Part shown: positions 36,016 to 45,129 of the stretch, piece after piece | How positions within the stretch are numbered: the first letter of the stretch is position 1 | Layout of the letters: every line of letters starts with the position of its first letter | NCBI GenBank assembly: GCA_964568975.1 | Contig: CAZMSO010000001.1 | Location: 62,001-126,000, forward strand | Source: CAZADA01 sp964568975 | GTDB taxonomy: Bacteria; Pseudomonadota; Alphaproteobacteria; Caulobacterales; Maricaulaceae | DNA: 64,000 nucleotides | Direction of reading: 5' to 3' | Notes under the pieces: model-generated | Databases searched by the model: none | What the model saw: only the letters and a program-made list of their open reading frames with translations | What the model was told of the DNA's origin: nothing | Translations under genes and position numbers: made by a program

Positions 36016-37053
36016 TTACGACTTTTGCTCGAGGGCGGAGATCACGATCCGCTCCGAGAACCCGGCGGCGAAGGCAAGCGACAACACCGCGGCGGTGTTG
36101 ATGATGGTCGAGCCATCTCTTTGCACAGCCTGGTCCACGCCAAGGCCGATCGCCACCAACTCCGCGCCAAGCACCGCGACCGCCCCGGCGATTGAGCCAA
36201 TCAGCGGCCGCAAGCGCGTCACCACCCGGCTGGTGAACATGGTCGGCAGGCCTTCGCCTTGAACGAGGCGTTGGCTGGCGGACGTCCCCGCCCCCAGCGC
36301 GCCCGCGACCGCGCCCATCAAAACAAGGTAAGGCAGCGCTGAAGATCCCCGGGCCATGCACGGCCAATACGCCAAACCGCCCAAGAGCGCGACCAAAAGA
36401 CCACCCATGACGAAGGCGAGCTCCGTTAAGCGGCGCGAAATGTCGTCGCGGGTGGCGTGCTGCTCGTCATTGTGGGCGTCGCGCAATTCCATCGCCGCCG
36501 CGAGGGTGGCCGCGAGCTCCTTCGCGTCAGGTTTCGACGGCGCGCCGCCGCCCAACGCGCCCGCTAAGCGTTCGCGCGCCTCACGGGCCTCGTCAGTCGG
36601 CAAGGCGCGGCTGAGCGCTGGTCCCAGCGCGGCGATGATCTCACCCGCCGGCCAGGACCGCGCCTCCACGGCCTTCAAGACCGGATCCAAAATGGCCGCC
36701 GCCGCTTCAGCGCGTTCGTCATCAATCTCCGTGCGCGCGCGAATGCGTTCTGCACGCAAGAGCGGGATCAGCTCCTCAACGCTTTTGAGGCCAAGTTCCA
36801 AACGGCGCGCGCGCTTGAGCGCCCGCCATCCGGCGCTGGCGTCGCCCAAATCGCAATAGCCCTTGGCTTCTTCGTAAAGCGCTTTGATTTCATCGACGAC
36901 GGCCTGGGAACCCGGCGGCGCCGTCAGCGTCTCATAGCGGATGTGTTCAGCGATGTTGTCGACGAGGCGCGCGAGGGAGCGGTTGGCTTCTGCGGAGCGC
37001 GCGCGGCTGCAGCGCACGCCATCGCATTTGGGAACGCCGCACAACAGGCACAT
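36016..37053 (-). CDS. Membrane protein with Cys-rich N terminus, function unknown
   Basis: I do not recognise this 345-residue protein. It opens with four Cys within 15 residues (MCLLCGVPKCDGVRC), which could bind zinc. A long charged helical region follows (about 20-215, many Ala, Glu and Arg), then three or four membrane segments (about 215-340, including LAFVMGGLLVALLGGLAYW). GGAGGTGA lies just upstream of the ATG, so translation looks strong. It is convergent with glpD and stands alone. A membrane-bound sensor or scaffold would fit the layout, but nothing shows this. Confidence 0.75.
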   Translation of the reverse strand: MCLLCGVPKCDGVRCSRARSAEANRSLARLVDNIAEHIRYETLTAPPGSQAVVDEIKALYEEAKGYCDLGDASAGWRALKRARRLELGLKSVEELIPLLRAERIRARTEIDDERAEAAAAILDPVLKAVEARSWPAGEIIAALGPALSRALPTDEAREARERLAGALGGGAPSKPDAKELAATLAAAMELRDAHNDEQHATRDDISRRLTELAFVMGGLLVALLGGLAYWPCMARGSSALPYLVLMGAVAGALGAGTSASQRLVQGEGLPTMFTSRVVTRLRPLIGSIAGAVAVLGAELVAIGLGVDQAVQRDGSTIINTAAVLSLAFAAGFSERIVISALEQKS

Positions 37054-37223
37054 AATCTCACCTCCGCCGCGCCGGGTGGGACCGGCGGGCGTTTCGCATT
37101 TGGGTTCGGCGGGAGCGCGCGACGCCCCGACGGGCGCGATCTACGCGCTGTTTACCTTACCCTCGCGTTAAGCAAGATCCAGGCCGTGAGCCGGCGGGCC
37201 CCGCCGGCGACGCCGGGGCCGCC

Positions 37224-38429
37224 TCAGCCCTCCTCCAGCGTGAAAGTAAGGCCGGCCTTCTGGGACAGCCGCGCGATCCCCGCCGCGCCAAACGCCGCGG
37301 CGGGCGTGTAAATCCCTCCAGGAAGATCTTTGGCTTCGTCAAGAAGACACAGGGCGCATTCGGCAATCATTTTGGAAGTGGAGCCATAGCCCGGGTCCCG
37401 GTCGCCCGTGACGCCGGCGCGCACTCGCGTCCCATCGGCGTCCTCGCCAAAGAATGCGATGTCATAAGAGCCGGCTTCCCGCTCGGCCTGAGACGGCCCC
37501 TCGCCCGGCGCCGGCGCGTCCTCGCCGACGGCCTTCGCCACCCCGGCCTCGATGGCGTCCGCCATCTGGCGGCCCGCGTCGCCTGGGCCAGCGACAATCA
37601 TCTCGTCATAGACGAAATCCGTCCCATACGGGTGGCCCATCAGGAAATTGGAGCGATGGACGTTGCGCGTGTTGATGGGGGCCATGATGAAGGGTGCAGA
37701 CCAGCCGCCCGCTGCGTCATCTTCCACCGGCTTGTGTCCGGGCGGCTGTGGCGGACCCTCAAAACCCGGAGTGAGCGAAAACGGCGACATGAGCAGCGCG
37801 CGGATCGCGTCGTCCTCCTGCGCGGCGGCGACCGTGGCGCGGAAACTTGCAGCCGTGCCGCCGGAGAAGGTCCCCTTCATGGCGCGCACACGGCCCTTAA
37901 CCCGCGGAACCGGATGGCCAAGGCGGGCCTTCGCCTGTTCTTGTAAGAAGAAGACGCCGAGATCAAAGGGCGCTGAATCAAACCCGCAGGAAAACACGAT
38001 GCGCGCGCCGGAGGCCTTCGCCTCCGCTTCATGGCGGTCGATCATTGTGCGCATCCAATGCACTTCACCGCACAGATCGACGTAATCAGTCCCAGCCGCC
38101 GCGCAGGCCGCCACCACCGGCGCGCCGTAAAGCTGGTAAGGACCAGCCGTCGTCAACAGCACATGAGTCTGGTCGACCAGCATGCGCAAGGCGTCAGGAT
38201 CTTGGGCGTCGGCCGCCAGAACCGGCGCCGCCGCCGCCGCTGACACGCCGCCATCCACCAATTCAGCGCGCACGCGCTCCAGCTTCTCCGCGTTGCGCCC
38301 GGCCATGGCCCAGCGCAGGGATGCGCCTTCGCCCGCGCCATAAGTGCGCGCGACATACTCCGCCACTAAGCGGCCCGTGAAGCCGCTGGCGCCGTAAATG
38401 ATCAGATCAAAGTCTCGCGTGCGGTCCAT
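37224..38429 (-). CDS. Saccharopine dehydrogenase-like oxidoreductase
   Basis: The protein has 401 residues and a Rossmann fold at the start (FDLIIYGASGFTGRLVAEYV), followed by TAGPYQLYGAPVVAACAAAGTDYVDLCGE near residue 92-120. This places it in the group related to saccharopine dehydrogenase and to the trans-acting enoyl reductases of lipid synthesis. It probably reduces an acyl or lipid substrate with NAD(P)H. It is divergent from a TetR gene 141 bases away, which may control it. The exact substrate cannot be told. Confidence 0.85.
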   Translation of the reverse strand: MDRTRDFDLIIYGASGFTGRLVAEYVARTYGAGEGASLRWAMAGRNAEKLERVRAELVDGGVSAAAAAPVLAADAQDPDALRMLVDQTHVLLTTAGPYQLYGAPVVAACAAAGTDYVDLCGEVHWMRTMIDRHEAEAKASGARIVFSCGFDSAPFDLGVFFLQEQAKARLGHPVPRVKGRVRAMKGTFSGGTAASFRATVAAAQEDDAIRALLMSPFSLTPGFEGPPQPPGHKPVEDDAAGGWSAPFIMAPINTRNVHRSNFLMGHPYGTDFVYDEMIVAGPGDAGRQMADAIEAGVAKAVGEDAPAPGEGPSQAEREAGSYDIAFFGEDADGTRVRAGVTGDRDPGYGSTSKMIAECALCLLDEAKDLPGGIYTPAAAFGAAGIARLSQKAGLTFTLEEG

Positions 38430-38570
38430 CGTGAGTTCGCTTTCCTATGTGATGGGCGACGGTTGCGGCGCAGCAGCGCAGGGGTCTCGGCGTCCTAGCG
38501 CGCCTTCGACGCGCCACCAACATGTGTCAAGGCGATGCGACGACAGCGCCGTAAGCTGAGGATTAGACCG

Positions 38571-39296
38571 ATGGCCGCTGGCCAAACGAAGCGCGATCGG
38601 CTGGAAGCCAAAGAAGCCGCCATTGTCGAAGCGGCCGCCCAAGTGTTCCTGGAACGCGGCCTTGACGGCGCGACCATGTCGGAGATCGCGCGCGCAGCTC
38701 ATGTGGCGGACGGCACGCTTTACCTCTATTTCAAAAACAAGACGGCGTTGATGATGGCGGTGGTGGCCGCGCACTGGGCGCGCATCACCCGCGGCGCGGA
38801 GGACTCCGTGAAGGGCGTGGAGGGCTTCTTCGCGCAATTGGAGGCCCACGCCCGCTATCACATGAGAATGATTTGCGCCGATTGGCGGCTGATCGAGCTG
38901 CGTTTTGCGCTGCTTTACACCCACCCGGCGGCGGAAAGCGACGACACGCGCCACAAGCGCGCCTACGCCGCGACCTTTGATCGCATTTACCGGCGCGCGG
39001 TCGATCGCGGTGAAATCCGCGGGGATGTGTCGACGGCCATGGCGCGGGACATGTTTTACGGCGCGCTGGAGTATTCGGGACGCACATTGGTCTACCATCG
39101 CCCGCCCACGGCGTTTGAGGAGGCCATTGAGCAGCTGCTCGCCGTCATGCGTCATGGCTTCACGCCCCCTGCGCCCGCGCCCGGCGATCGCGCCTCCAAC
39201 GACCACGAAGCGCGCCTGGCGGCGCTGGTCGCGCGGCTGGAGCGCGCCGCGGCGCGGCTGGAAGCGGACGACGGGGGCGGCCCCATCCGCGCCTAG
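38571..39296 (+). CDS. TetR-family transcriptional regulator
   Basis: This 241-residue protein has an N-terminal helix-turn-helix of the TetR type (residues 10-57): AAAQVFLERGLDGATMSEIA, then VADGTLYLYFKNKTALMMAV. The C-terminal ligand domain is unassigned and ends in a charged helical tail. It probably represses its own gene and the divergent oxidoreductase gene, a common layout. The ATG at 38571 has AGGA upstream. Its stop overlaps the convergent stop of the next gene (39293-39296). Confidence 0.92.
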   Translation: MAAGQTKRDRLEAKEAAIVEAAAQVFLERGLDGATMSEIARAAHVADGTLYLYFKNKTALMMAVVAAHWARITRGAEDSVKGVEGFFAQLEAHARYHMRMICADWRLIELRFALLYTHPAAESDDTRHKRAYAATFDRIYRRAVDRGEIRGDVSTAMARDMFYGALEYSGRTLVYHRPPTAFEEAIEQLLAVMRHGFTPPAPAPGDRASNDHEARLAALVARLERAAARLEADDGGGPIRA

Positions 39297-40306
39297 CCCG
39301 CCGGCGCGGCGTGCGCTCGCCCCGACGCGGCCTGGACCGGAGCATCGCCGAGCAACGCCGCCTTCGCCGCCTCATACTCGCGGATCAAGCGCGCGACATA
39401 TTCGCCCGCCGGCGGCGCGTCATGGATCGCGCCAATGCCCTGGCCGCAGCCCCAAATGTCTTTCCAAGCCTTGGCGTCGGTGTTGCCGCCGGAGCCGAAA
39501 TTCATCTGAGAGGGATCGCTTTCAGGCAAATTGTCAGGATCAAGCCCCGCCGACACAATGGAGGGTTTTAAGTAATTGCCATGCACGCCTGTGAACAGAT
39601 TGGTGTAGACGATGTCTTCCGCGCCGTTTTCCACAATGGCGGTTTTATAGGCCTCGCTGGCGTTCGCTTCACGCGTGGCGATGAACGCTGAGCCGATATA
39701 AGCGAGGTCCGCGCCCATGGCTTCGGCGGCCAAGACGCCGCGGCCCGTCGCAATGCTGCCCGACAAGAGCAGCGGGCCGTCGAACCAATCACGGATCTCT
39801 TGAACAAGCGCAAAGGGCGACAGCGCGCCCGCATGCCCGCCCGCGCCCGCCGCGACAGCAATGAGGCCGTCAGCGCCCTTCTCAATCGCCTTATGGGCGA
39901 ATTTCTGATTGATGATGTCGTGCAGAACGATCCCGCCATAGGAATGCACTGCAGCGTACACCTCCTCGCGCGCGCCGAGGGAGCAAATGACGATCGGCAC
40001 GCGATGCTTCACGCACGCTTCGAGATCGCGCTCTAAGCGGTCATTCGAGCGGTGGACAATCTGGTTCACCGCAAACGGCGCGGCCGGCTGATCCGGATGG
40101 TCGCGATCATGGGCGGCGAGCGCCTCAGTAATCTCAGACAGCCACTCGTCCAGCCGTTCCGCGGGGCGCGCGTTCAGCGCCGGGAAGGAGCCGACAATCC
40201 CAGCCTTGCACTGGGCGATGACGAGCGCTGGGTTCGACACAATGAACAGCGGCGCGCCGACTGCGGGCAAACGCAGCTTGGTGCGCAGGATGTCTGGAAG
40301 CGCCAC
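39293..40306 (-). CDS. Nitronate monooxygenase-like FMN protein
   Basis: The 337-residue enzyme belongs to the 2-nitropropane dioxygenase/nitronate monooxygenase family, FMN-dependent barrels that oxidise nitronates. Typical segments are LRLPAVGAPLFIVSNPALVI, GADGLIAVAAGAGGHAGALS with the catalytic-type His, and LLLSGSIATGRGVLAAEAMGAD, which binds the flavin phosphate. A GTG start at 40306 follows GGGAG by six bases; a TTG two codons upstream is the alternative. The 3' end overlaps the tetR stop tail to tail. Many members have unknown substrates. Confidence 0.88.
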   Translation of the reverse strand: MALPDILRTKLRLPAVGAPLFIVSNPALVIAQCKAGIVGSFPALNARPAERLDEWLSEITEALAAHDRDHPDQPAAPFAVNQIVHRSNDRLERDLEACVKHRVPIVICSLGAREEVYAAVHSYGGIVLHDIINQKFAHKAIEKGADGLIAVAAGAGGHAGALSPFALVQEIRDWFDGPLLLSGSIATGRGVLAAEAMGADLAYIGSAFIATREANASEAYKTAIVENGAEDIVYTNLFTGVHGNYLKPSIVSAGLDPDNLPESDPSQMNFGSGGNTDAKAWKDIWGCGQGIGAIHDAPPAGEYVARLIREYEAAKAALLGDAPVQAASGRAHAAPAG

Positions 40307-40408
40307 GCGCAACTCCCTCGGCTGGAAATATGAATACGATTCAGGATTACTGAACGTTACTGTACGCGCTTGCGCCCGTGACGTCCATCGGGCTTTCGGC
40401 GAGCCGCG

Positions 40409-41893
40409 TTAGGCCGCCGGCGGCGCGAGCGCCCGCGCGAGGGCGTCGCGCCAGCCTGCGCGCAAGGCCGCGCGCCCGTCATCCGCCATAGCGGGCGCGA
40501 ACACGCGGTCGACACGCCGCAGCTGCGCCACGGCCTCAAGGGAGGGATAGACGCCGGCCTGCACCCCCGCGAGCGCCGCCGCGCCGAGGGCCGTCGTCTC
40601 CAACACGCCCGGGCGCTCGACCGGCGTCGCGAGGACATCTGCGAGGAATTGCAGGAGCCAGTCATTCGCGACCATGCCGCCATCGACTTTAAGCGTCGTG
40701 ACGGGCGCGCCGTCTTTGGCCATGGCCTCCAGCAAGTCCGCGGTTTGGTAAGCGACGGATTCAAGCGCGGCGCGCGCGATCTCCGCGCGCCCGGCGCCAC
40801 GGGTGAGCCCGGTGATTAAGCCCCGCGCCTCAGCCGCCCAATGGGGCGCGCCTAATCCGGCGAAGGCGGGCACGAGATAAACGCCCTTGGTGTCGGGAAT
40901 GCTGCGGGCGAGCGCCTCAGTCTCTGCGGCCGTGCCGATCACGCCGAGGCTGTCGCGCAGCCATTGCACCGCTGCGCCCGCGATGAAGATCGCGCCTTCG
41001 AGGCCATAAAACGTGCGCCCGCCAATGCGTCGCGAGATGGTGGTCAAGAGGCGGTTGTGGGACTGCACCGCCTGCTCTCCGGTCTGGGCGATGATGAAGC
41101 AGCCTGTGCCATACGTGCTCTTCACCTCCCCCGGGGCGAAGCAGGCTTGGCCGACGGCGGCGGCTTGCTGGTCGCCGATCATCGAAAACACGGGCAGCGG
41201 GCGGCCAAACAAGGCCGGCGGCGTCGCGCCAAAGTCGGCCATGCAATCGCGCACGTCCGGCAAGCCTGCGGCGGGGACCGTGAACAGGTCTAACAGCTCC
41301 TCATCCCAAGCGTTGGCGTGGATGTTGTAGAGGCTGGTGCGGCTGGCGTTGGTGGCGTCCGTGGCGTGGACCCCGGTCAACCGCGCCAGCAGATAGGCGT
41401 CGACGGTGCCGAAGGCGAGCGCGCCGCGCGCGGCGCGCTCGCGCGCGCCCGGCGCGTGATCCAACAGCCAGGCGAACTTCGTGGCGGAGAAATAAGGGTC
41501 GAGGACGAGGCCGGTTTTGGCGTGCACCGTGGGCTCTGCGCCGTCGTCTTTAAGCCGCGCGCACACCGCGCTGGTTCGACGGTCTTGCCACACAATCGCG
41601 TTGGCGATCGGGCGCAGGCTGTCGCGCTCCCAAATCACCGCCGTTTCGCGCTGATTCGTGATGCCGATCGCTTGAACGTGGCGGCCGGTTTTCGCCTCCG
41701 CCTCCGCAAGGGCGCGGCGCGCGGAGCCCAGGGTGCTCGCCCAGATCGCTTCGGGATTGTGCTCCACCCAGCCCGGTTGGGGGTAGAGCTGCTCGAACTC
41801 TTCTTGGGCCACGGCGACAATGTCGGCGCGGTCGTCAAACACAATGGCGCGGCTGGACGTGGTGCCCTGATCCAGGGCGAGAATGAGGCTCAT
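40409..41893 (-). CDS. glpK: Glycerol kinase
   Basis: The 494-residue FGGY-family kinase phosphorylates glycerol with ATP. LALDQGTTSSRAIVFD starts the protein, IGITNQRETAVIWER and IVWQDRRTSAVC follow, and the C-terminal ATP site has LKVDGGMVANDWLLQFLAD. GGGAGG lies six bases before the ATG at 41893, so the frame's longer version is not used. Together with glpD it feeds glycerol into glycolysis. No GlpF facilitator or GlpR regulator is visible nearby. Confidence 0.95.
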   Translation of the reverse strand: MSLILALDQGTTSSRAIVFDDRADIVAVAQEEFEQLYPQPGWVEHNPEAIWASTLGSARRALAEAEAKTGRHVQAIGITNQRETAVIWERDSLRPIANAIVWQDRRTSAVCARLKDDGAEPTVHAKTGLVLDPYFSATKFAWLLDHAPGARERAARGALAFGTVDAYLLARLTGVHATDATNASRTSLYNIHANAWDEELLDLFTVPAAGLPDVRDCMADFGATPPALFGRPLPVFSMIGDQQAAAVGQACFAPGEVKSTYGTGCFIIAQTGEQAVQSHNRLLTTISRRIGGRTFYGLEGAIFIAGAAVQWLRDSLGVIGTAAETEALARSIPDTKGVYLVPAFAGLGAPHWAAEARGLITGLTRGAGRAEIARAALESVAYQTADLLEAMAKDGAPVTTLKVDGGMVANDWLLQFLADVLATPVERPGVLETTALGAAALAGVQAGVYPSLEAVAQLRRVDRVFAPAMADDGRAALRAGWRDALARALAPPAA

Positions 41894-42118
41894 GGCGGCC
41901 CTCCCGGCGAGCATTGGGGGCGCGGCGACGGATCCTCTGATGGGCCGTTCACGGGGCGCGCCGATCGCGCGCTATCTCGCACTCGTCCGTGTTGGGAGAC
42001 AAGGCCGGCGCCGTCGGCGCATCGGGGTCGCGGCGCTCAGCGCGCGCGGCTCAGTCGCGAGGCGGCGGCTCAACATGCCGGCAGAGAGGCGCCCACAACA
42101 GACGCCGCCGCGGCCGCC

Positions 42119-42880
42119 TCAAGCCGCGTAGGGCGCGTCGAGGTCGAACACTTCTTGCACGGCGTCCGGCGACAGCGCGCTCATGGCCGGCCCCGCCCGG
42201 GCGACCACGCCATCCCGCAACAGGATCACCGCGTCGGCGTGTTCACGCACCAGCCGCAAGTCATGGAGAATGGCCAGAACGCCCCAGCCCTCCCCCGCTA
42301 GGCGGCGCAGCAAACGCATCAACGCGATTTGGTGTTTGAGATCGAGCGCTGAGGTCGGCTCGTCCAGCAAAAGCCAGCGCGTCGCGCCGTCGGCCGGCGG
42401 CTCCCACACTTGCGCCAGCGCGCGCGCCAGCTGCACGCGTTGGCGCTCGCCGCCCGAGAGGGTAAGGTAATTGCGCTCCGCCAGTTCAAGCACCGCCGCG
42501 CGCGCCATCGCGTCAGCGACAATGCGCGCGTCGCGGACAGGGTCGAGGCGCGCGCCGCGGCCGTCCTGGTGGGGGCTGCGGCCCATGGCGACGACTTCGT
42601 GAACCAGAAACGGAAAGCCGAGCATAGGCGTCTGGGGCAGCACCGCGCGTCGACGCGCGAGCAACCGCGCCGGGACCCGCGCGACATCCACGCCGTCGAG
42701 AACGACGCGTCCCGCATCAAGGCGCAGTGAGCCGGCCAGGGCCGACAACGCCGTGGTTTTGCCCGCGCCATTGGGTCCCGCTATCACCGTCAGCTGACCC
42801 GGATGGGCCGTGAGGTCGACGGCGTCCAACAGCGCGCGCCCGCCGCGGCGCACCGTCGCGCTCTGCAAAGACAAGCTCAT
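42119..42880 (-). CDS. hmuV: Haemin ABC transporter ATP-binding protein
   Basis: A 253-residue ABC ATPase. The Walker A motif is IAGPNGAGKTTALSAL (residues 34-49), the signature is LSGGERQRVQLARAL and Walker B is WLLLDEPTSALD; AILHDLRLV holds the switch His. It powers the HmuU permease, encoded 19 bases upstream in the operon. The ATG at 42880 begins the conserved domain. The position as last gene of hmuSTUV supports haem rather than another iron complex. Confidence 0.92.
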   Translation of the reverse strand: MSLSLQSATVRRGGRALLDAVDLTAHPGQLTVIAGPNGAGKTTALSALAGSLRLDAGRVVLDGVDVARVPARLLARRRAVLPQTPMLGFPFLVHEVVAMGRSPHQDGRGARLDPVRDARIVADAMARAAVLELAERNYLTLSGGERQRVQLARALAQVWEPPADGATRWLLLDEPTSALDLKHQIALMRLLRRLAGEGWGVLAILHDLRLVREHADAVILLRDGVVARAGPAMSALSPDAVQEVFDLDAPYAA

Positions 42881-42899
42881 CGCAGCCACCCCAGGCCAA

Positions 42900-44174
42900 T
42901 CACCCGGCCACGCCGCGGCGTTTGTCCCGCAGCAGCAGCCAGAGGAAAAACGGCGCGCCAATCGCCGCCGTCACGACGCCCAGCGGCAGCTCCGCCGGCT
43001 GGACCGCAAGCCGCGCTGTCACGTCCGCCGCCAGCAGCAGCGCCCCGCCCAAAAGGGCCGAGCCCGGGAGCACATAGCGGTGGTCCGGCCCCGCCATCAG
43101 GCGCACAAGATGGGGCGTCACGAGCCCGACAAACCCGATGACGCCCGCCACCGCCACCGCCGCGCCGACGCCAAGCGCCGTCAAAACGGCGGCGCGGCGT
43201 TTGACGCTCTCCACATTCACGCCGAGATGACGCGCGTCCGCCTCGCCCAGCAGCATGCAATTCAGCGGACGCGCCAGCGTTTGCAATCCGATCGCCGCCA
43301 CCGCCATGACCACAACAGCCGGCGCCACGCCCGCCCACGTCGCGCCGCCAAAGCTGCCGAGCGTCCAAAAGGTCAGCGTGCGCAGCTGCTCGTCATTCGC
43401 CAGAAACGTCAGATAACCAATGCCGGAAAAGGCGAGCGCATTGGCTGCGACGCCCGCGAGCAGCATGGTCGCCACCACCACGCGCCCTTCATGGTGCGCA
43501 ATCGCGTAAATCAGGGCGACCGCCGCCAAGCTGCCCGCAAACGCCGCGACCGGCAATGACACCGCGCTCGCCGCGCCGCCCGCGCCCAACACAATCACGG
43601 CGACCGCCGCGACGGCGCCGCCCGAGGACACGCCGATCAGCGTCGGATCCGCCAAGGGGTTGCGGAACACGCCCTGCATCGTGGCCCCCGTCGCCCCAAG
43701 CGCGGCTCCCGCTGCGAGCGCAAGCACAGCGCGCGGCGCGCGGATCGCCTCCACCACAGCCGTCTTGACGGGCGCGACCGCGCCCGCCTCACCCAGCGCG
43801 CCCGCCAGGCCGAGCTTCGCCAAGGCGACGGCGAGCAGCTCGCGCGGACCGATTGCAACGGGCCCAAGGCCAAGCGCCAGGACGAACGCCACAATCAGCA
43901 GCCCCGCGCACGCTACGAGAATGGCGCGGCCGCGACGCACACGCGCAAAGCGCCAAGATCCCGGCGTGTCCTGGGGCGACGCCGTCGCCGCCGGCGCCGG
44001 ACTCGGGGTCAACGTCGCGGTGGGGGCCGGGGCGTCGCCCTTCGCGCTCGCCGGCGCCCGCACTGGCCTCAGCGGCCTGGCGTCGGAGGCGGGCTGTGCG
44101 TCGTCGCGCCCGGCGGTGTCGACCGTGGCGGGTGCAGACGCCGGCGCCAGCGCTGATGCGTCGAGCGCGCTCAC
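42900..44174 (-). CDS. hmuU: Haemin ABC transporter permease
   Basis: This 424-residue FecCD-family permease forms the inner-membrane channel for haem. After residue 75 come about ten membrane helices with family motifs RAPRAVLALAAGAALGATGA, NPLADPTLIGVSSGGAVAAV and GFVGLVTPHLVRLMAGPDHR. The first 70 residues are a Pro/Ala/Thr-rich tail that usual HmuU proteins (about 340 residues) lack. Start is a GTG whose last bases overlap the hmuT stop (GTGA), showing translational coupling. Confidence 0.92.
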   Translation of the reverse strand: MSALDASALAPASAPATVDTAGRDDAQPASDARPLRPVRAPASAKGDAPAPTATLTPSPAPAATASPQDTPGSWRFARVRRGRAILVACAGLLIVAFVLALGLGPVAIGPRELLAVALAKLGLAGALGEAGAVAPVKTAVVEAIRAPRAVLALAAGAALGATGATMQGVFRNPLADPTLIGVSSGGAVAAVAVIVLGAGGAASAVSLPVAAFAGSLAAVALIYAIAHHEGRVVVATMLLAGVAANALAFSGIGYLTFLANDEQLRTLTFWTLGSFGGATWAGVAPAVVVMAVAAIGLQTLARPLNCMLLGEADARHLGVNVESVKRRAAVLTALGVGAAVAVAGVIGFVGLVTPHLVRLMAGPDHRYVLPGSALLGGALLLAADVTARLAVQPAELPLGVVTAAIGAPFFLWLLLRDKRRGVAG

Positions 44175-45055
44175 CCCGCGACCCCGGCGCGCGCCGCTTT
44201 CGCCAACGCGCCAAGGGCCGCCGGCGTGCGCGGCCCGAAATTCAACACCGCTGTGGGGTCGACGACCACAATGCGCCCCGCTTTGGCGGCGGCGGTTAGA
44301 GACAGCGCGGGATGGGCCGCCACAGCCTCCACGCCGCCCATCGCCTCCACTTGATGGGCCATGGCGAAAATCAGATCCGGATCCGCCGCGACGGCGGCTT
44401 CCAACGACAAGGCCTTATAGCCTTGTCGGCCGGAGAAGACGTTGTCGACGCCAATGAGCGCCATCACCGCCGCCGCCGCCGTGCCGTCGCCGGACGCCTG
44501 GGGCCCGGCGCCTTGGCCGACATTGAGGAAGAACAAGCCGCGGGGGCGATCCTCAAAACCCGCGAGTATCGCTTCGGTCTCGCGCCAATCGGCGTCAATT
44601 TGCGTGAGAAGCGCGTCGCCAGCGGCGTCGGCGTCAAGGGCCTCCGCGACCGTGCGCACCTTCGCGCGCACCGCCTCAATGGTGTAAGCGCCAGAAACGC
44701 GCACGAGCGGCGTTCCCGCGTCCGCGAGTTGGGCGATGGTGGTTTGCGGCCCCGCAATCCCGCCAAGAAGGACGAGGTCCGGGCTCGTGGAAAGCACGCC
44801 CTCAGCGGCCAAGTTGCGCGCATAACCCACCTTCGGCGTGGCGTTCGCCGCCGGCGGGTGCACGCTGGTGTCGTCGGTGGCGACCACGCGATCGCCTGCG
44901 CCGAGGGCGTAGACAATCTCCGTCACGTCGCCGCCGACCGACACAATCCGCTGAGGCCCCTCATCCGCGGAGGCCGGTAAAGCGCTTGCGACCGCCGCGC
45001 CGGCGAGCCACGCCATAACCGACCTCTGGAACGAGAACACATGGGATAGGGCCAT
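44171..45055 (-). CDS. hmuT: Periplasmic haemin-binding protein
   Basis: The 294-residue protein has a signal peptide ending near ALPASA and the helical-backbone binding-protein fold: RIVSVGGDVTEIVYALGAGD, TPKVGYARNLAAEGVLSTSPDLVLL and a C-terminal NFGPRTPAAL. It carries haem from the outer-membrane receptor to HmuUV. The Tyr in KVGYARNL is a candidate haem ligand. GGAGG precedes the ATG at 45055; the ATG at 45100 has no such support. Confidence 0.92.
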   Translation of the reverse strand: MALSHVFSFQRSVMAWLAGAAVASALPASADEGPQRIVSVGGDVTEIVYALGAGDRVVATDDTSVHPPAANATPKVGYARNLAAEGVLSTSPDLVLLGGIAGPQTTIAQLADAGTPLVRVSGAYTIEAVRAKVRTVAEALDADAAGDALLTQIDADWRETEAILAGFEDRPRGLFFLNVGQGAGPQASGDGTAAAAVMALIGVDNVFSGRQGYKALSLEAAVAADPDLIFAMAHQVEAMGGVEAVAAHPALSLTAAAKAGRIVVVDPTAVLNFGPRTPAALGALAKAARAGVAG

Positions 45056-45129
45056 CACGGCCTCCTTCACACGACACACACGCACACGCTTTGACGCCAA
45101 GCCGCTTGACGCCGAGCAGCATGTGTCGG

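Noticed and set aside
34661..36367. Open frame of 568 codons antisense to glpD
   Set aside because: glpD is certain from its motifs; the opposite frame is rich in Arg, His and Ala without domains.
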